Source: Caulobacter endophyticus
GTDB taxonomy: Bacteria > Pseudomonadota > Alphaproteobacteria > Caulobacterales > Caulobacteraceae
NCBI RefSeq assembly: GCF_003116815.1
Contig: NZ_QDKQ01000055.1
Location: forward strand, 1 to 64,000
DNA: 64,000 nucleotides
Direction of reading: 5' to 3'
Positions 1 to 8,074 of the stretch are shown one piece after another. A program made the translations under genes and the position numbers. The number at the start of each line of letters is the position of its first letter. Position 1 is the stretch's first letter. The notes beneath the pieces were generated by a model. That model had not been told where the DNA came from. It did no database searches and saw only the letters and a list, made by a program, of their open reading frames with translations.

Positions 1-110
1 GCCAGCGTGATCGTGATCGCGGCCGTCAGCGTCGTCTTGCCATGGTCAACGTGACCGATGGTGCCGATGTTGCAGTGCGGCTTATTACGTTCGAACTTTT
101 CCTTGGCCAT
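1..110 (-). CDS. tuf: Elongation factor Tu, N-terminal fragment (gene runs off the left edge)
   Basis: Only the first 36 or so codons are in the window. The leftward frame reads [20 protein letters not shown] and continues into [13 protein letters not shown], which is the universal EF-Tu start followed by its GTP-binding P-loop (GHVDHGKT). EF-Tu carries aminoacyl-tRNA to the ribosome. tRNA-Gly ends 54 bases upstream in the same direction and tRNA-Tyr lies before that, so the three are probably co-transcribed, an arrangement common in bacteria. Truncated only by the window edge. Confidence 0.97.
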   Translation of the reverse strand, partial: MAKEKFERNKPHCNIGTIGHVDHGKTTLTAAITITL

Positions 111-164
111 CGTCTCTACCTTCGCGCCGGCGGATTGTTTTTACGGGTATCGTCTTGGGGGAGC

Positions 165-238
165 TGGAGCGGGTAGCGGGAATCGAACCCGCATCCTCAG
201 CTTGGAAGGCTGCTGCACTACCATTGTGCTATACCCGC
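165..238 (-). tRNA. tRNA-Gly (anticodon TCC)
   Basis: On the minus strand the gene begins GCGGGTA and ends TACCCGC-T-CCA, giving a perfect 7-bp acceptor stem with an encoded CCA end. The anticodon loop CTTCCAA carries TCC (complement at 204-206), and the T arm GCGGGTTCGATTCCCGC pairs fully. It reads the GGA/GGG codons. It sits between tRNA-Tyr and tuf, all leftward. Confidence 0.97.
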
Positions 239-346
239 CCTCTTATAGCCAGGACTGGGCCTGGCTAATAACTGGCAGCGGGGTCGCGATCGGCTCCCGT
301 CTCTTGGTTCGGGGGCTCAAGCCCTTCTTCCGGGGTTCATCGCGCG

Positions 347-430
347 TGGTGGGGGAAGAAGGACTCGAACCTTCGAAGCTTTCGCAGCGGATTTACAGTC
401 CGCCCCCTTTGCCGCTCGGGACATTCCCCC
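347..430 (-). tRNA. tRNA-Tyr (anticodon GTA)
   Basis: The minus strand shows acceptor stem GGGGGAA pairing with TTCCCCC, discriminator A and encoded CCA. The anticodon stem-loop GCGGACTGTAAATCCGC carries GTA (complement at 394-396), and a long variable arm marks it as a class II tRNA, as bacterial tRNA-Tyr is. It is 84 nt long and lies 108 nt upstream of tRNA-Gly in the same direction. It is divergent from rlmB. Confidence 0.96.
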
Positions 431-606
431 ACGGCGCGATGTGAACTACCGGAAGAGGCGGCCATATCTTCGATCTTGGCGGCCGTGTCAAACAGGCCGT
501 TGTGGATCGAGGAACAAAAGCTCTTTGAGCAGGAACGGACTGTGCTTAAGCACCGCCGGACCGGCTCGCGGAACCTCGTGGCCCCCAAATCGGAGCGCGT
601 CTTATA

Positions 607-1443
607 GTGTCCTCTCATTCTGAACGCAACGACCGTAGAAGGCCAAAAGCGCCAGAACGTGAAATTCGCTCCAAGCCTCAGAAAAACAAGACCTTTTCCA
701 AGCCTGCAGGCGACGAAAAGGAGTGGATCTGGGGGAATCACGCCGTGGAATCGGCCCTTTCGAACCCTGCCAGACCCCCCGCGAAGCGCCTTTTGGTCAC
801 CCCGGACCGGGCCAAGCGACTCGCGCCGAATCTGCAGCGCCACCCCGCCCTGCAGATTCTCGAGCCTGGCGACATCGCCCGGCTTCTGCCCCAGGGCGCG
901 GTGCACCAGGGAATCGCCATGAAGGTGGCCGAGCCCGAGCCGCTGTCGCTGGCGGAGCTGGGAACCCCCGCCAAGGGCGTGATCGTCATGCTCGACCAGA
1001 TCACCGACCCGCAGAACGTGGGCGCCATCTTCCGCTCGGCCGCCGCCTTCGGGGTCAGGGGCGCCGTGCTGCAGGACCGCCATGCCCCCGCCCTTTCCGG
1101 CGTGCTGGCCAAGACCGCCGTCGGCGCGGTCGACAAGGTGCCCTACGCGCGCGTGGTCAATCTATCGCGGGCCCTGGAGGAACTGGCGGAGCTGGGCTGG
1201 CGGGCCGTGGCCCTGGCCGGCGAGGCCGAACAGAGCCTGGAAGAGGTGCTGGACGGCGGCCCCACCGTGCTGGTGCTGGGTTCGGAAGGCGAAGGCGTGC
1301 GCCGGCTGGTCGCCGAGCACTGCGACGCGATGGGTAAAATCCCCATGCCCGGCGGCTTCGAGAGCCTGAATGTGTCCGCCGCGGCGGCGATCGCGCTCTA
1401 TGAAACGGCGCGAGTTCGCGTCACGGGGGAAATCGGTTCGTGA
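607..1443 (+). CDS. rlmB: TrmH/SpoU-family rRNA 2'-O-methyltransferase (RlmB-like)
   Basis: A 278-residue cytosolic SPOUT methyltransferase, most likely the enzyme that 2'-O-methylates a guanosine of 23S rRNA (G2251 in E. coli numbering) using S-adenosylmethionine. After a basic N-terminal tail comes the substrate-binding region, then the three SpoU knot motifs: DPQNVGAIFRSA near residues 134-145, VLVLGSEGEGVRRL near 220, and IPMPGGFESLNVSAAAAIA near 245-263. The frame opens with GTG at 607. No strong ribosome site is visible and the basic N-terminus is poorly conserved, so the exact start is uncertain. It is divergent from the tRNA-Tyr/tRNA-Gly/tuf unit. A TrmH with another RNA target cannot be excluded. 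Confidence 0.88.
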   Translation: MSSHSERNDRRRPKAPEREIRSKPQKNKTFSKPAGDEKEWIWGNHAVESALSNPARPPAKRLLVTPDRAKRLAPNLQRHPALQILEPGDIARLLPQGAVHQGIAMKVAEPEPLSLAELGTPAKGVIVMLDQITDPQNVGAIFRSAAAFGVRGAVLQDRHAPALSGVLAKTAVGAVDKVPYARVVNLSRALEELAELGWRAVALAGEAEQSLEEVLDGGPTVLVLGSEGEGVRRLVAEHCDAMGKIPMPGGFESLNVSAAAAIALYETARVRVTGEIGS

Positions 1444-1501
1444 ATCCCGATTAACCGTTTTGATTTCGTCGCAACGACGTGTTTTCCTCGCGGACCAGTA
1501 T

Positions 1502-1524
1502 CTCCGCGAGCCTTGCTCGCGGAG
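1502..1524 (+). promoter_or_regulatory. Perfect 10-bp hairpin overlapping a ribosome-binding site
   Basis: CTCCGCGAGC (1502-1511) and GCTCGCGGAG (1515-1524) are perfect complements around a 3-nt loop. The Shine-Dalgarno-like GGAGGA (1521-1526) of the lipoprotein gene starting at 1535 is partly inside the right arm, so the folded RNA would hide it. No T-run follows, which argues against a simple rlmB terminator. Confidence 0.5.
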
Positions 1525-1534
1525 GATTTGAAGC

Positions 1535-3118
1535 ATGGGATCGGGGGACCCGATGTTGCAGACGAAGTTCCGGACGGCGGCCCTGGCCTCGTCCGCCGTT
1601 TTCGTACTGGCCCTGGCGGGCTGCAGCGCCAAGGAACCGGCTGACACCCAGCCGACCTTGAGCCAGCCGGCCGAGGCCGCGCCGCCGCCGGCCGACCGCG
1701 CCGACCTGGCTGGCGCGGCGCCCGCCGCCGAGGCTCCGCCGGCCGACGGCCTGCTGGGCGGGCCGATCGCCCAGCCCAAGCCCGTCGCCGTCTCGTCGTC
1801 CGATGATTCGCGGCTGAAGACCTGGCGCCGGGCCGACGGCACGCTGGTCACCGCCATGCGGCCGATCGCCAATCCGCGAGCCAATCCGCGCGAGGCAAGG
1901 CCTGCGGCCCGTCCGCACGCCAGGCCGCACCATGCTCGTCCGACGCAGGTCGCCGCCGCGCGTCCCGCGCCCGTGGTCGTCAAGCCGGCCGCCAAGCCCG
2001 CGCCCAGGCCCGCCGTCGTCGCGGCCAGGCCGGCGCCGGTGAAGGCCGCGCCTGTCGCGCCTGCGCCCAAGACGGTCGCCCAGGCCCCGGCCCTTAAGCC
2101 GGTCGCCCCGCCCGCCAAGCCCGCCGTCGTGGCCAAGGCCCCGACTCCGGCGATCGCGGCTCCCGCCGCCTCGGCCGCGCCCGCCGCCGCCAAGCTGTCG
2201 CCCAAGGTCGAGAAGCTGCAGGCCGCCGTCGCCCCCGCCGCCACCAGCGGGGCGGTGCTGGCCACGGCCGAGAGCCTGAAGACCGGCAAGGAAGGCCAGG
2301 TGACCCTGTCGCTGCCGGCCACGCTGGGCGACATGATCAAGCAGCAGGCCGCAAAGCTCGGCATCGGCAAGCCGGCCAAGAAGGTCAGCGCCTATGCCGA
2401 CCTGGAGGGCCAGGGCTACGAGATCACCCCCAACGGCCGCCAGACCGCTACCGTCAAGCCGGGCGAGCCGACCACCTTCGCCTGGCAGGTCAAGCCGACC
2501 GAAGACGCCACGGGCCAGCTGACCACCTCGTTCGGCGCTTCGCTGGACGGCGCAAAGCCCGCCCAGCCGTTCTCGCTGGGCGCGATCAGCAAGCAGGTCG
2601 CCGCGGTTCCGGAAAAGGCCAAGCAAGCCGCCGCCGGCTTCAAGCTGCCGGCCTTCCTTGATGCGCAGTACGAGGTGCCGGGCGTGGGCAAGGTTCCGGG
2701 CAAGTCGCTGCTGGGCGCGGGCCTGGTGCTGCTGGCCCTGATCATCCTGGTGGCCATCTCGCGCAACGCCGCCAAGGCCAAGGAACGGGCCGAGCGCCGC
2801 CGCAAGTTCCGCACCCTGCACGACTACGGCCGCAACGAGCCGGAGTTCGACACGCCCAAGGCCCAGGACGTGGCCTATGTGAACCCGATGGTGGCCGCCG
2901 CCGGCGGCGCGATCGCGGGCGCCGCCGCCACGGCGATGTTCAACCATCACCAGGAGGCCAAGGCCGAGGAAGCCGCCGCTCAGGCGGCCGAGCACGAGCC
3001 CTTCCCCGCTCCCGCCTACGACAGTCCCCAGGTGCAGCACGTCAGCGAGACGGCGCATGTGGAGCCGGCGCCGGAAACGCCGGCCCAAACCCATCGCGAG
3101 CCCGAGCCGGTCCACTAG
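1535..3118 (+). CDS. Ala/Pro-rich lipoprotein with C-terminal membrane segment, unknown function
   Basis: 527 residues. The N-terminus is a lipoprotein signal with lipobox LAGC (FVLALAGCSAK), so the mature protein should be lipid-anchored in the envelope. Residues of roughly 60-240 are low-complexity Ala/Pro/Lys sequence, probably extended. A globular part follows (around 250-370, including GQVTLSLPATLGDM). A clear transmembrane stretch, LLGAGLVLLALIILVAI, lies near 390-407, followed by a basic stop-transfer cluster and a Gly/Ala-rich tail. A lipid anchor plus a late membrane helix is unusual. ATG at 1535 is preceded by GGAGGA at good spacing; ATG at 1553 is an alternative. I do not recognise the family. 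Confidence 0.75.
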   Translation: MGSGDPMLQTKFRTAALASSAVFVLALAGCSAKEPADTQPTLSQPAEAAPPPADRADLAGAAPAAEAPPADGLLGGPIAQPKPVAVSSSDDSRLKTWRRADGTLVTAMRPIANPRANPREARPAARPHARPHHARPTQVAAARPAPVVVKPAAKPAPRPAVVAARPAPVKAAPVAPAPKTVAQAPALKPVAPPAKPAVVAKAPTPAIAAPAASAAPAAAKLSPKVEKLQAAVAPAATSGAVLATAESLKTGKEGQVTLSLPATLGDMIKQQAAKLGIGKPAKKVSAYADLEGQGYEITPNGRQTATVKPGEPTTFAWQVKPTEDATGQLTTSFGASLDGAKPAQPFSLGAISKQVAAVPEKAKQAAAGFKLPAFLDAQYEVPGVGKVPGKSLLGAGLVLLALIILVAISRNAAKAKERAERRRKFRTLHDYGRNEPEFDTPKAQDVAYVNPMVAAAGGAIAGAAATAMFNHHQEAKAEEAAAQAAEHEPFPAPAYDSPQVQHVSETAHVEPAPETPAQTHREPEPVH

Positions 3119-3141
3119 AATCGGGCCTCTTCGACACCGTC

Positions 3142-3179
3142 AGCGGCGCGTCCTCCAGCAGGGCGCGCCGCTTTCGTTT
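3142..3179 (+). terminator. Rho-independent terminator after the lipoprotein gene
   Basis: AGCGGCGCG (3142-3150) pairs perfectly with CGCGCCGCT (3164-3172) around a 13-nt loop and is followed by TTCGTTTC. It starts 23 nt after the lipoprotein stop codon and before the TerC gene. Confidence 0.65.
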
Positions 3180-3233
3180 CCGGTCCTCTCTCCGGCCCTT
3201 GCCAGGGCGCGCCGCCTGCCTCATTGAGACCGC

Positions 3234-3962
3234 ATGCTCGAAACGCTCTTCACGCCCGACGGCCCCGCCGCCGCCTTCCTCCAGGTCCTGATGATCGACC
3301 TCGTCCTGGCCGGCGACAACGCCGTGGCCGTGGGCCTGGCGGCGGGCGGCCTGCCGGTGAAGGACCGCAAGAAGGTCATCCTCTACGGGCTGGGCGCGGC
3401 CGTGGTGCTGCGCATCGGTTTCGCGCTGATCACCACCTGGCTGCTGGGCGTGGTGGGCCTGCTGCTGGCCGGTGGCCTGCTGCTGCTGTGGGTGTGCTGG
3501 AAGATGTGGCGCGAGCTGCGCGACCAGGCCCATGGCGACGAGGCCGACGCCGCCGCCGTGCTCGACAGCGACCCGACCACCGAGCCGCGCGCCAAGCCGG
3601 CCAAGAGCTTCAAGAGCGCCTTCCTGCAGGTGCTGATCGCCGACGTCTCGATGTCGCTGGACAACGTGCTGGCCGTGGCCGGCGCGGCCCGCGAGCACCC
3701 GGGCATCCTGGTCTTCGGCCTGCTGCTGTCGATCGCCCTGATGGGCCTGGCCGCCAACGCCATCGCCAAGCTGCTGCACAAGCACCGCTGGATCGGCTTC
3801 GTGGGCCTGGCCATCGTGCTCTACGTCGCCCTGCACATGATCTGGGAAGGCCACCGCAGCGTGGTCATCGACCTGCACAAGACCGAGCAATACAACGCCG
3901 CCGCGCCGAACGTCATCGACATCAAGCCGGGCGAAGTGGCCGAGCACGAGAAGCACCGCTAG
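3234..3962 (+). CDS. TerC/YjbE-family integral membrane protein (putative metal exporter)
   Basis: 242 residues and strongly hydrophobic, with about six or seven membrane helices. The family hallmark appears twice, as expected for its internal duplication: MIDLVLAGDNAVAVGLAAGG near residues 17-36 and LIADVSMSLDNVLAVAGAA near 132-150, each with the paired acidic and Asp-Asn residues thought to bind metal. Members of this superfamily export manganese or contribute to tellurite resistance, and the short YjbE type fits best by length. A hydrophilic loop carrying DEADAAAVLDSD lies between the halves. ATG at 3234 follows a terminator. The DUF423 gene begins 4 nt after the stop, so the two are probably co-transcribed. 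Confidence 0.85.
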   Translation: MLETLFTPDGPAAAFLQVLMIDLVLAGDNAVAVGLAAGGLPVKDRKKVILYGLGAAVVLRIGFALITTWLLGVVGLLLAGGLLLLWVCWKMWRELRDQAHGDEADAAAVLDSDPTTEPRAKPAKSFKSAFLQVLIADVSMSLDNVLAVAGAAREHPGILVFGLLLSIALMGLAANAIAKLLHKHRWIGFVGLAIVLYVALHMIWEGHRSVVIDLHKTEQYNAAAPNVIDIKPGEVAEHEKHR

Positions 3963-3966
3963 GCCC

Positions 3967-4350
3967 ATGGCGAAGATCTGGACCCCGAAGCTTTATCTTC
4001 GCCTGGCCGCGCTCAGCGGCTTCGTCTCGGTGGCGGTCGGGGCTTTCGCCGCTCACGGCTTGCACGAAGCGCGGCCCGCCGAGCTGCTGAAGACCGGCGC
4101 GCTGTACGAGATGACCCACGCCCTGGCGGTGTTCGCCGCCTTCGCCGTGGCCCGCGCCACGGGTCGCTCGGCGGGTCTCGCCGCCGGGCTCTTCCTGCTG
4201 GGGACGCTGGTGTTCTCGGGCACGCTCTACGCCATGGCCTTCGGCGGCCCGCGCATTCTGGGCGCGATCACCCCGATCGGCGGCGTCACCTTCCTGGCCG
4301 GCTGGCTGGCCCTGGCCTGGAGCGCCGGCAAGGTCGCCGATCAGGCCTAG
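3967..4350 (+). CDS. DUF423 small membrane protein
   Basis: 127 residues with four hydrophobic helices. The N-terminal pattern LAALSGFVSVAVGAFAAHGL followed by LLKTGALYEMTHALAV is characteristic of the DUF423 (YgdD/YwdK) family of inner-membrane proteins, whose biochemical role is unknown. The C-terminal part (LGAITPIGGVTFLAGWLALA) is the conserved last helix pair. It starts 4 nt after the TerC-family stop codon, so the two are likely translated from one message; this is the only clue to function. Confidence 0.88.
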   Translation: MAKIWTPKLYLRLAALSGFVSVAVGAFAAHGLHEARPAELLKTGALYEMTHALAVFAAFAVARATGRSAGLAAGLFLLGTLVFSGTLYAMAFGGPRILGAITPIGGVTFLAGWLALAWSAGKVADQA

Positions 4351-4428
4351 CCACGCTTGCAAAGGCGCGATGGGCGCATTCTAAGTTGCATGAATTGACG
4401 TGAACTCCACCCACGGAGGACAGGCTTC

Positions 4429-5577
4429 ATGCGACCGGTTCGGATCCTTCAGTGCGGCGCGGCGGCCTTGCTGGCCTCCGCGACGCTGGCCACCCAGGCC
4501 TGCTCCCAGGCCGGACCCGACCTGAAACCCTATGACCAGGGACGGTTCATCCCCTTCACGCCGTGGCCTGCCGGACAGCAGCCGTTCGAGGGACCGCCGA
4601 CCGTCGCCTTGCGTCTGGACGGGCCGCTGGGCGCCTACACTCCGCCGCCGGTGGTGATGGACACCGGCTCGACCGGGGTGGTGATCTCGGCGGCCGCCCT
4701 GCCCGGCTGGTCGGCCGACAAGGCCAAGGCCTATCCGCGCGGCTGGGAGTTCCTGAGCAGCAGCAAGCGGCTGTGGGTGGGCCACTGGATCCCCACGACA
4801 GTCACGTTCCTCGACGGCGACAGCGCCGAGCTGGCGCGAGCCCAGGTTCCGGTCCTGGTGGTCGACACCGAACTGAACTGCCCCGGCTATGACGTGAAGA
4901 CCTCGCCGGGAACCTGCGCGGCGCCCAAGGCCACGATCAGCATGCCCAAGGGCATCGCGTATATGGGCGTCGGCTTCGGCCGCGAGGGCAACGGCCAGAC
5001 CCAGGGCACGCCGGAAAAGAACCCGCTGCTGAATCTGGCGGCCATCGACGGCCGGCCGATCGCGCCGGCGACCTATCGCCGGGGCTATGTGGTGACGCGC
5101 GACGGCGTGCATGTGGGGCTGACCCCGGCCAACAGCGGCGGCTTCCGGTTCGTGAAGCTGGGGGCGCAGGGGCCGCACGGGCCGCTGGACTGGCCGCAGG
5201 TGCCGATGCAGGTGGCCGCCGGCGGCCTGCCCGCCCAGGCCGGCGCGCTGCTGATCGATACCGGCATACCGACCATGTATCTGGGCGTCGCCGATCCGGC
5301 CGCGCTGAAGACCCGGACGCAGACCAACAACAACGACAAGGCCCAGTCCAAGGTGCTGGAGGCGGGCCAGACGGTGACCATTACCGTGCCGACCCAGCCG
5401 GCCACGACCCTGGCCTTCACGACCGGCCAGGGCGATGCGATCGCCCCCACCCAGGTTCTGGTCAATTCACCGATGCCGACGGCGTTCGTGAACACCGGCC
5501 GCCACGCCCTGCGCGGGTTCGACGTGCTGTTCGACGCCGACGGCGGGTGGTTCGGCCTGCGGCCGACGGGGCCTTAG
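4429..5577 (+). CDS. Exported aspartyl-protease-like protein
   Basis: 382 residues. An export signal at the N-terminus (ILQCGAAALLASATLATQACSQ) may be a lipoprotein signal, since Cys follows TQA, though the lipobox is atypical. The mature part has two Asp-Thr-Gly motifs: VVMDTGSTGVVISAAAL near residues 76-92 and ALLIDTGIPTMYLGV near 273-287. A pair of DTG motifs about 195 residues apart, each in a hydrophobic setting, is the layout of a two-lobed pepsin-type aspartic protease. The rest resembles no family I know. ATG follows GGAGGACAGG. Activity is inferred only from the motifs. Confidence 0.7.
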   Translation: MRPVRILQCGAAALLASATLATQACSQAGPDLKPYDQGRFIPFTPWPAGQQPFEGPPTVALRLDGPLGAYTPPPVVMDTGSTGVVISAAALPGWSADKAKAYPRGWEFLSSSKRLWVGHWIPTTVTFLDGDSAELARAQVPVLVVDTELNCPGYDVKTSPGTCAAPKATISMPKGIAYMGVGFGREGNGQTQGTPEKNPLLNLAAIDGRPIAPATYRRGYVVTRDGVHVGLTPANSGGFRFVKLGAQGPHGPLDWPQVPMQVAAGGLPAQAGALLIDTGIPTMYLGVADPAALKTRTQTNNNDKAQSKVLEAGQTVTITVPTQPATTLAFTTGQGDAIAPTQVLVNSPMPTAFVNTGRHALRGFDVLFDADGGWFGLRPTGP

Positions 5578-5586
5578 CCCCCTCGC

Positions 5587-5738
5587 CGTCATCCCGGCCG
5601 GAGGTTCGCGAAGCGGACCGGAGAGCCGGGCCCCTGGGGCCGCCGACGATGCGCCGGCCGTCGCCGGGCGGTGAACCCAGGCGCGGAGCCCCGTCCTCCT
5701 GGGTCCCGGATAAACGCTGCGCGTTTTCCGGGATGACG
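5587..5738. repeat. Dispersed palindromic repeat, copy 1 (GTCATCCCGG...CCGGGATGAC)
   Basis: The 152-bp gap between two convergent genes begins CGTCATCCCGG and ends CCGGGATGACG, with an internal CTGGGTCCCGG. The same ends and core recur at 38984-39082. This is a REP-like intergenic element. I see no gene in the 183-nt gap. Confidence 0.7.
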
Positions 5739-5760
5739 ACAGGATTTGGCGGTTCGTTCT

Positions 5761-6981
5761 CTAGGCCGAAGCCGCGCTCTTCCGCGGGACCGCCAGCAGG
5801 AAGATCGCCAGGCCCGAGCCGACGAGGCAGGCGAACATCACCGCCGCGATCGGGCGCGGCGTGCCGTCGTGCAGCAGGCCGGCGGCCCAGGCGGCCACGG
5901 CGCCGGCCCCGAACGAGACGCCGCCCATCAGGGCCGAGATCGAGCCCGCCCGGCGCGGGTCGACGCTGAGGGCGCCGGCCATGGTGTTGCCCGACATCAG
6001 GCCGTAGGTCGACAGGGCCAGGAACAGCAGCGGCAAAACGGTCCATTCGCCGCCCAGCCCGGTCCAGGCGAAGAAGGTCAGGACCAGCGCCAGGGCGGTC
6101 GAGATCAGGCTGGCGCGGGTCAGCACCTCGTCGGGCTTGAAGCGTCGCAGCAGCAGGCGGTTGACCTGGCTGGCGCCGATGATGCCCACGGCGTTCGCCG
6201 CGAAGACGATGTTGAACACCAGCGGCGAGTGGCCGTAGGTCCCCATCACGAGGTCCGGCGAGGTCGAGATGTAGGTGAACAGCACCGAGCCGTTCAGTGC
6301 GCCGGCGATGCCGTAGCCCACCAGGCGCTTCTTGCGCAGCAGCAGGCCGAAGGCGCGCAGCGGGTTCTCGGCCCGGGCCTGGGCGGCGGTCTCCTCGGAG
6401 CGCGACTCCTTGAGGCCCAGCAGCACCCACAGGCCGATGGCCAGGCCGAACAGCGCCATCACCCCGAACACAGCCCGCCAGCCGGCCAGGGCGAAGATCA
6501 GCCCGCCCAGCTGCGGCGCGAGCACGGGCGCCAGGCCCATGATCAGGGTCATCAGCGACAGCACCCGCGCGGTCTCGGCGTGGTCGAAGCGGTCGCGCAC
6601 CACCGCCCGGGCCACCACCGCCCCGGCGCAGCCGCCCAGGGCCTGGACGAAGCGGGCGCCCAGCAGCACCTCGATGTTCGGCGCCAGGGCGCAGGTCAGC
6701 GAGGCGATCGTGTAGATGACGACGCCCAGCAGGATCGGCGCGCGGCGGCCCAGGCGGTCGGACGCCGGTCCGTAGAGGAACTGGCCGATGGCCATGCCGG
6801 CGAAGAAGGTCGCCAGGGTCAGCTGCACCTCTTCGGGGCCTGCCTTCAGCGTCTGGCCGATGGCCGGGAAGCTGGACAGATACATGTCGATCGACATCGG
6901 GGCGAAGGCCGTCAGCGCCCCCAAAAGCAGGACGAGCCGCCAGGGCGTGGCGGAGGGAGAAGCTGTAGCGACGGAAGTCAT
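5761..6981 (-). CDS. Bcr/CflA-family MFS drug efflux transporter
   Basis: 406 residues, 12 predicted membrane helices. The N-terminal segment LLGALTAFAPMSIDMYLSSFPAIGQ is the signature of the Bcr/CflA subgroup, followed by MFS motif A in the loop after helix 2 (GPASDRLGRRAPILLG). Members are proton-driven exporters of drugs such as bicyclomycin, chloramphenicol or sulfonamides; the substrate here cannot be read from sequence. The protein is intact and of normal length. Transcribed leftward, with its start 105 nt from the divergent hydrolase gene at 7087. Confidence 0.9.
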   Translation of the reverse strand: MTSVATASPSATPWRLVLLLGALTAFAPMSIDMYLSSFPAIGQTLKAGPEEVQLTLATFFAGMAIGQFLYGPASDRLGRRAPILLGVVIYTIASLTCALAPNIEVLLGARFVQALGGCAGAVVARAVVRDRFDHAETARVLSLMTLIMGLAPVLAPQLGGLIFALAGWRAVFGVMALFGLAIGLWVLLGLKESRSEETAAQARAENPLRAFGLLLRKKRLVGYGIAGALNGSVLFTYISTSPDLVMGTYGHSPLVFNIVFAANAVGIIGASQVNRLLLRRFKPDEVLTRASLISTALALVLTFFAWTGLGGEWTVLPLLFLALSTYGLMSGNTMAGALSVDPRRAGSISALMGGVSFGAGAVAAWAAGLLHDGTPRPIAAVMFACLVGSGLAIFLLAVPRKSAASA

Positions 6982-7086
6982 GGGCGCCTTCTACTCCCCT
7001 ACGCCCCGACGGGAACCCTTTATCGCTTGCCCGGTCGATCACGGCCCCGCAATCTGACCACTGATAACATACCGAGGGAGACGCCG

Positions 7087-8067
7087 ATGGCCGCCGCGCA
7101 GACCTGGCCGCAGCCGCAGTTCGCCGACATCAACGGCTTGCGGATGGCCTATTACGAGGCTGGACCGCGCCAGGGCGTTCCCATCGTCTTCTCCCATGGC
7201 TTTCCCGAACTGGCCTGGTCGTGGCGACATCAGGTCGCAGCCCTTGCCCAGGCCGGCCATTGGGTAATCGCCCCCGACCAGCGCGGCTACGGCCTGACGG
7301 ACAAGCCCGCCGCCGTCACCGACTACGACATGGAGCACCTGACAGGCGACCTGGTCGGCCTGCTCGACCACCTGGGCGTCGAAAAGGCGATCTTCTGCGG
7401 CCACGACTGGGGCGGCATCGTCGTCTGGGCCATGCCGCTGCTGCATCCAGGCCGCGTGGCCGGGATCATCGGGCTGAACACGCCGTTCGTGCCGCGCCTG
7501 CCGATCGATCCCATCGAGATGTTCAAGGCCGCCTACGGGCCGGACATGTACATCGTGCACTTCCAGACGCCCGGGGAGGCCGACGCCCTGTTCGCCCAGG
7601 ACGTCGACAAGACCATGCGCTTCTTCATGCGCCTGCCCGGCGACAGCGTCGTCGGCTTCTCTTCGCGCCCGGCCGAGCGGCGCTCGCTGGCCCTGCAGCT
7701 GGCGCTGGCACACTACGATCCGGCGAACGACGACAAGCAGTTCCTCAGCGACGAGGAACGGGCCGTCTATGTGGAGGCGTTCGAAAAAGGCGGCTTCACC
7801 GGGCCGATCAACTGGTACCGCAACTTCACCCGCAACTGGGAACGGTCCGAGCCCCTGCCCCGCCGCATCGACGGCGTTCCCTGCCTGATGATCATGGCCG
7901 AGCACGACGTGGTGCTGCCGCCGTCGCTGGCCGACCGCATGGGCGACCAGATCGGCGACCTGGAGAAGGTGCTGATCGAGGGCAGCGGCCACTGGACCCA
8001 GCAGGAAAAGCCGGAGGCGGTGAACGCGGCGATCCTCGACTGGCTGGCGCGGCGGTTCCCCGCCTGA
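7087..8067 (+). CDS. Alpha/beta hydrolase, epoxide-hydrolase type
   Basis: 326 residues. The fold motifs are all present: oxyanion-hole HGFPE near residue 38, nucleophile elbow GHDWGG with Asp107, acid Asp274 in IMAEHDVVLP, and catalytic His302 in GSGHWTQQEKPE. Asp rather than Ser as nucleophile, plus the cap-region NWYRNF, fits soluble epoxide hydrolases, which open epoxides to diols; haloalkane dehalogenases share the Asp and are the main alternative. The ATG at 7087 follows GGGAGACGCCG. No signal peptide, so cytosolic. It converges on the KAP gene with only 7 nt between stops. Confidence 0.87.
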   Translation: MAAAQTWPQPQFADINGLRMAYYEAGPRQGVPIVFSHGFPELAWSWRHQVAALAQAGHWVIAPDQRGYGLTDKPAAVTDYDMEHLTGDLVGLLDHLGVEKAIFCGHDWGGIVVWAMPLLHPGRVAGIIGLNTPFVPRLPIDPIEMFKAAYGPDMYIVHFQTPGEADALFAQDVDKTMRFFMRLPGDSVVGFSSRPAERRSLALQLALAHYDPANDDKQFLSDEERAVYVEAFEKGGFTGPINWYRNFTRNWERSEPLPRRIDGVPCLMIMAEHDVVLPPSLADRMGDQIGDLEKVLIEGSGHWTQQEKPEAVNAAILDWLARRFPA

Positions 8068-8074
8068 CGCGAGG

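Noticed and set aside
5746..7086. N-terminal extension of the epoxide-hydrolase-like gene
   Set aside because: Although the frame is open back to 5746, it overlaps the MFS transporter on the opposite strand and has no domain. ATG 7087 with its ribosome site gives a normal-length enzyme.
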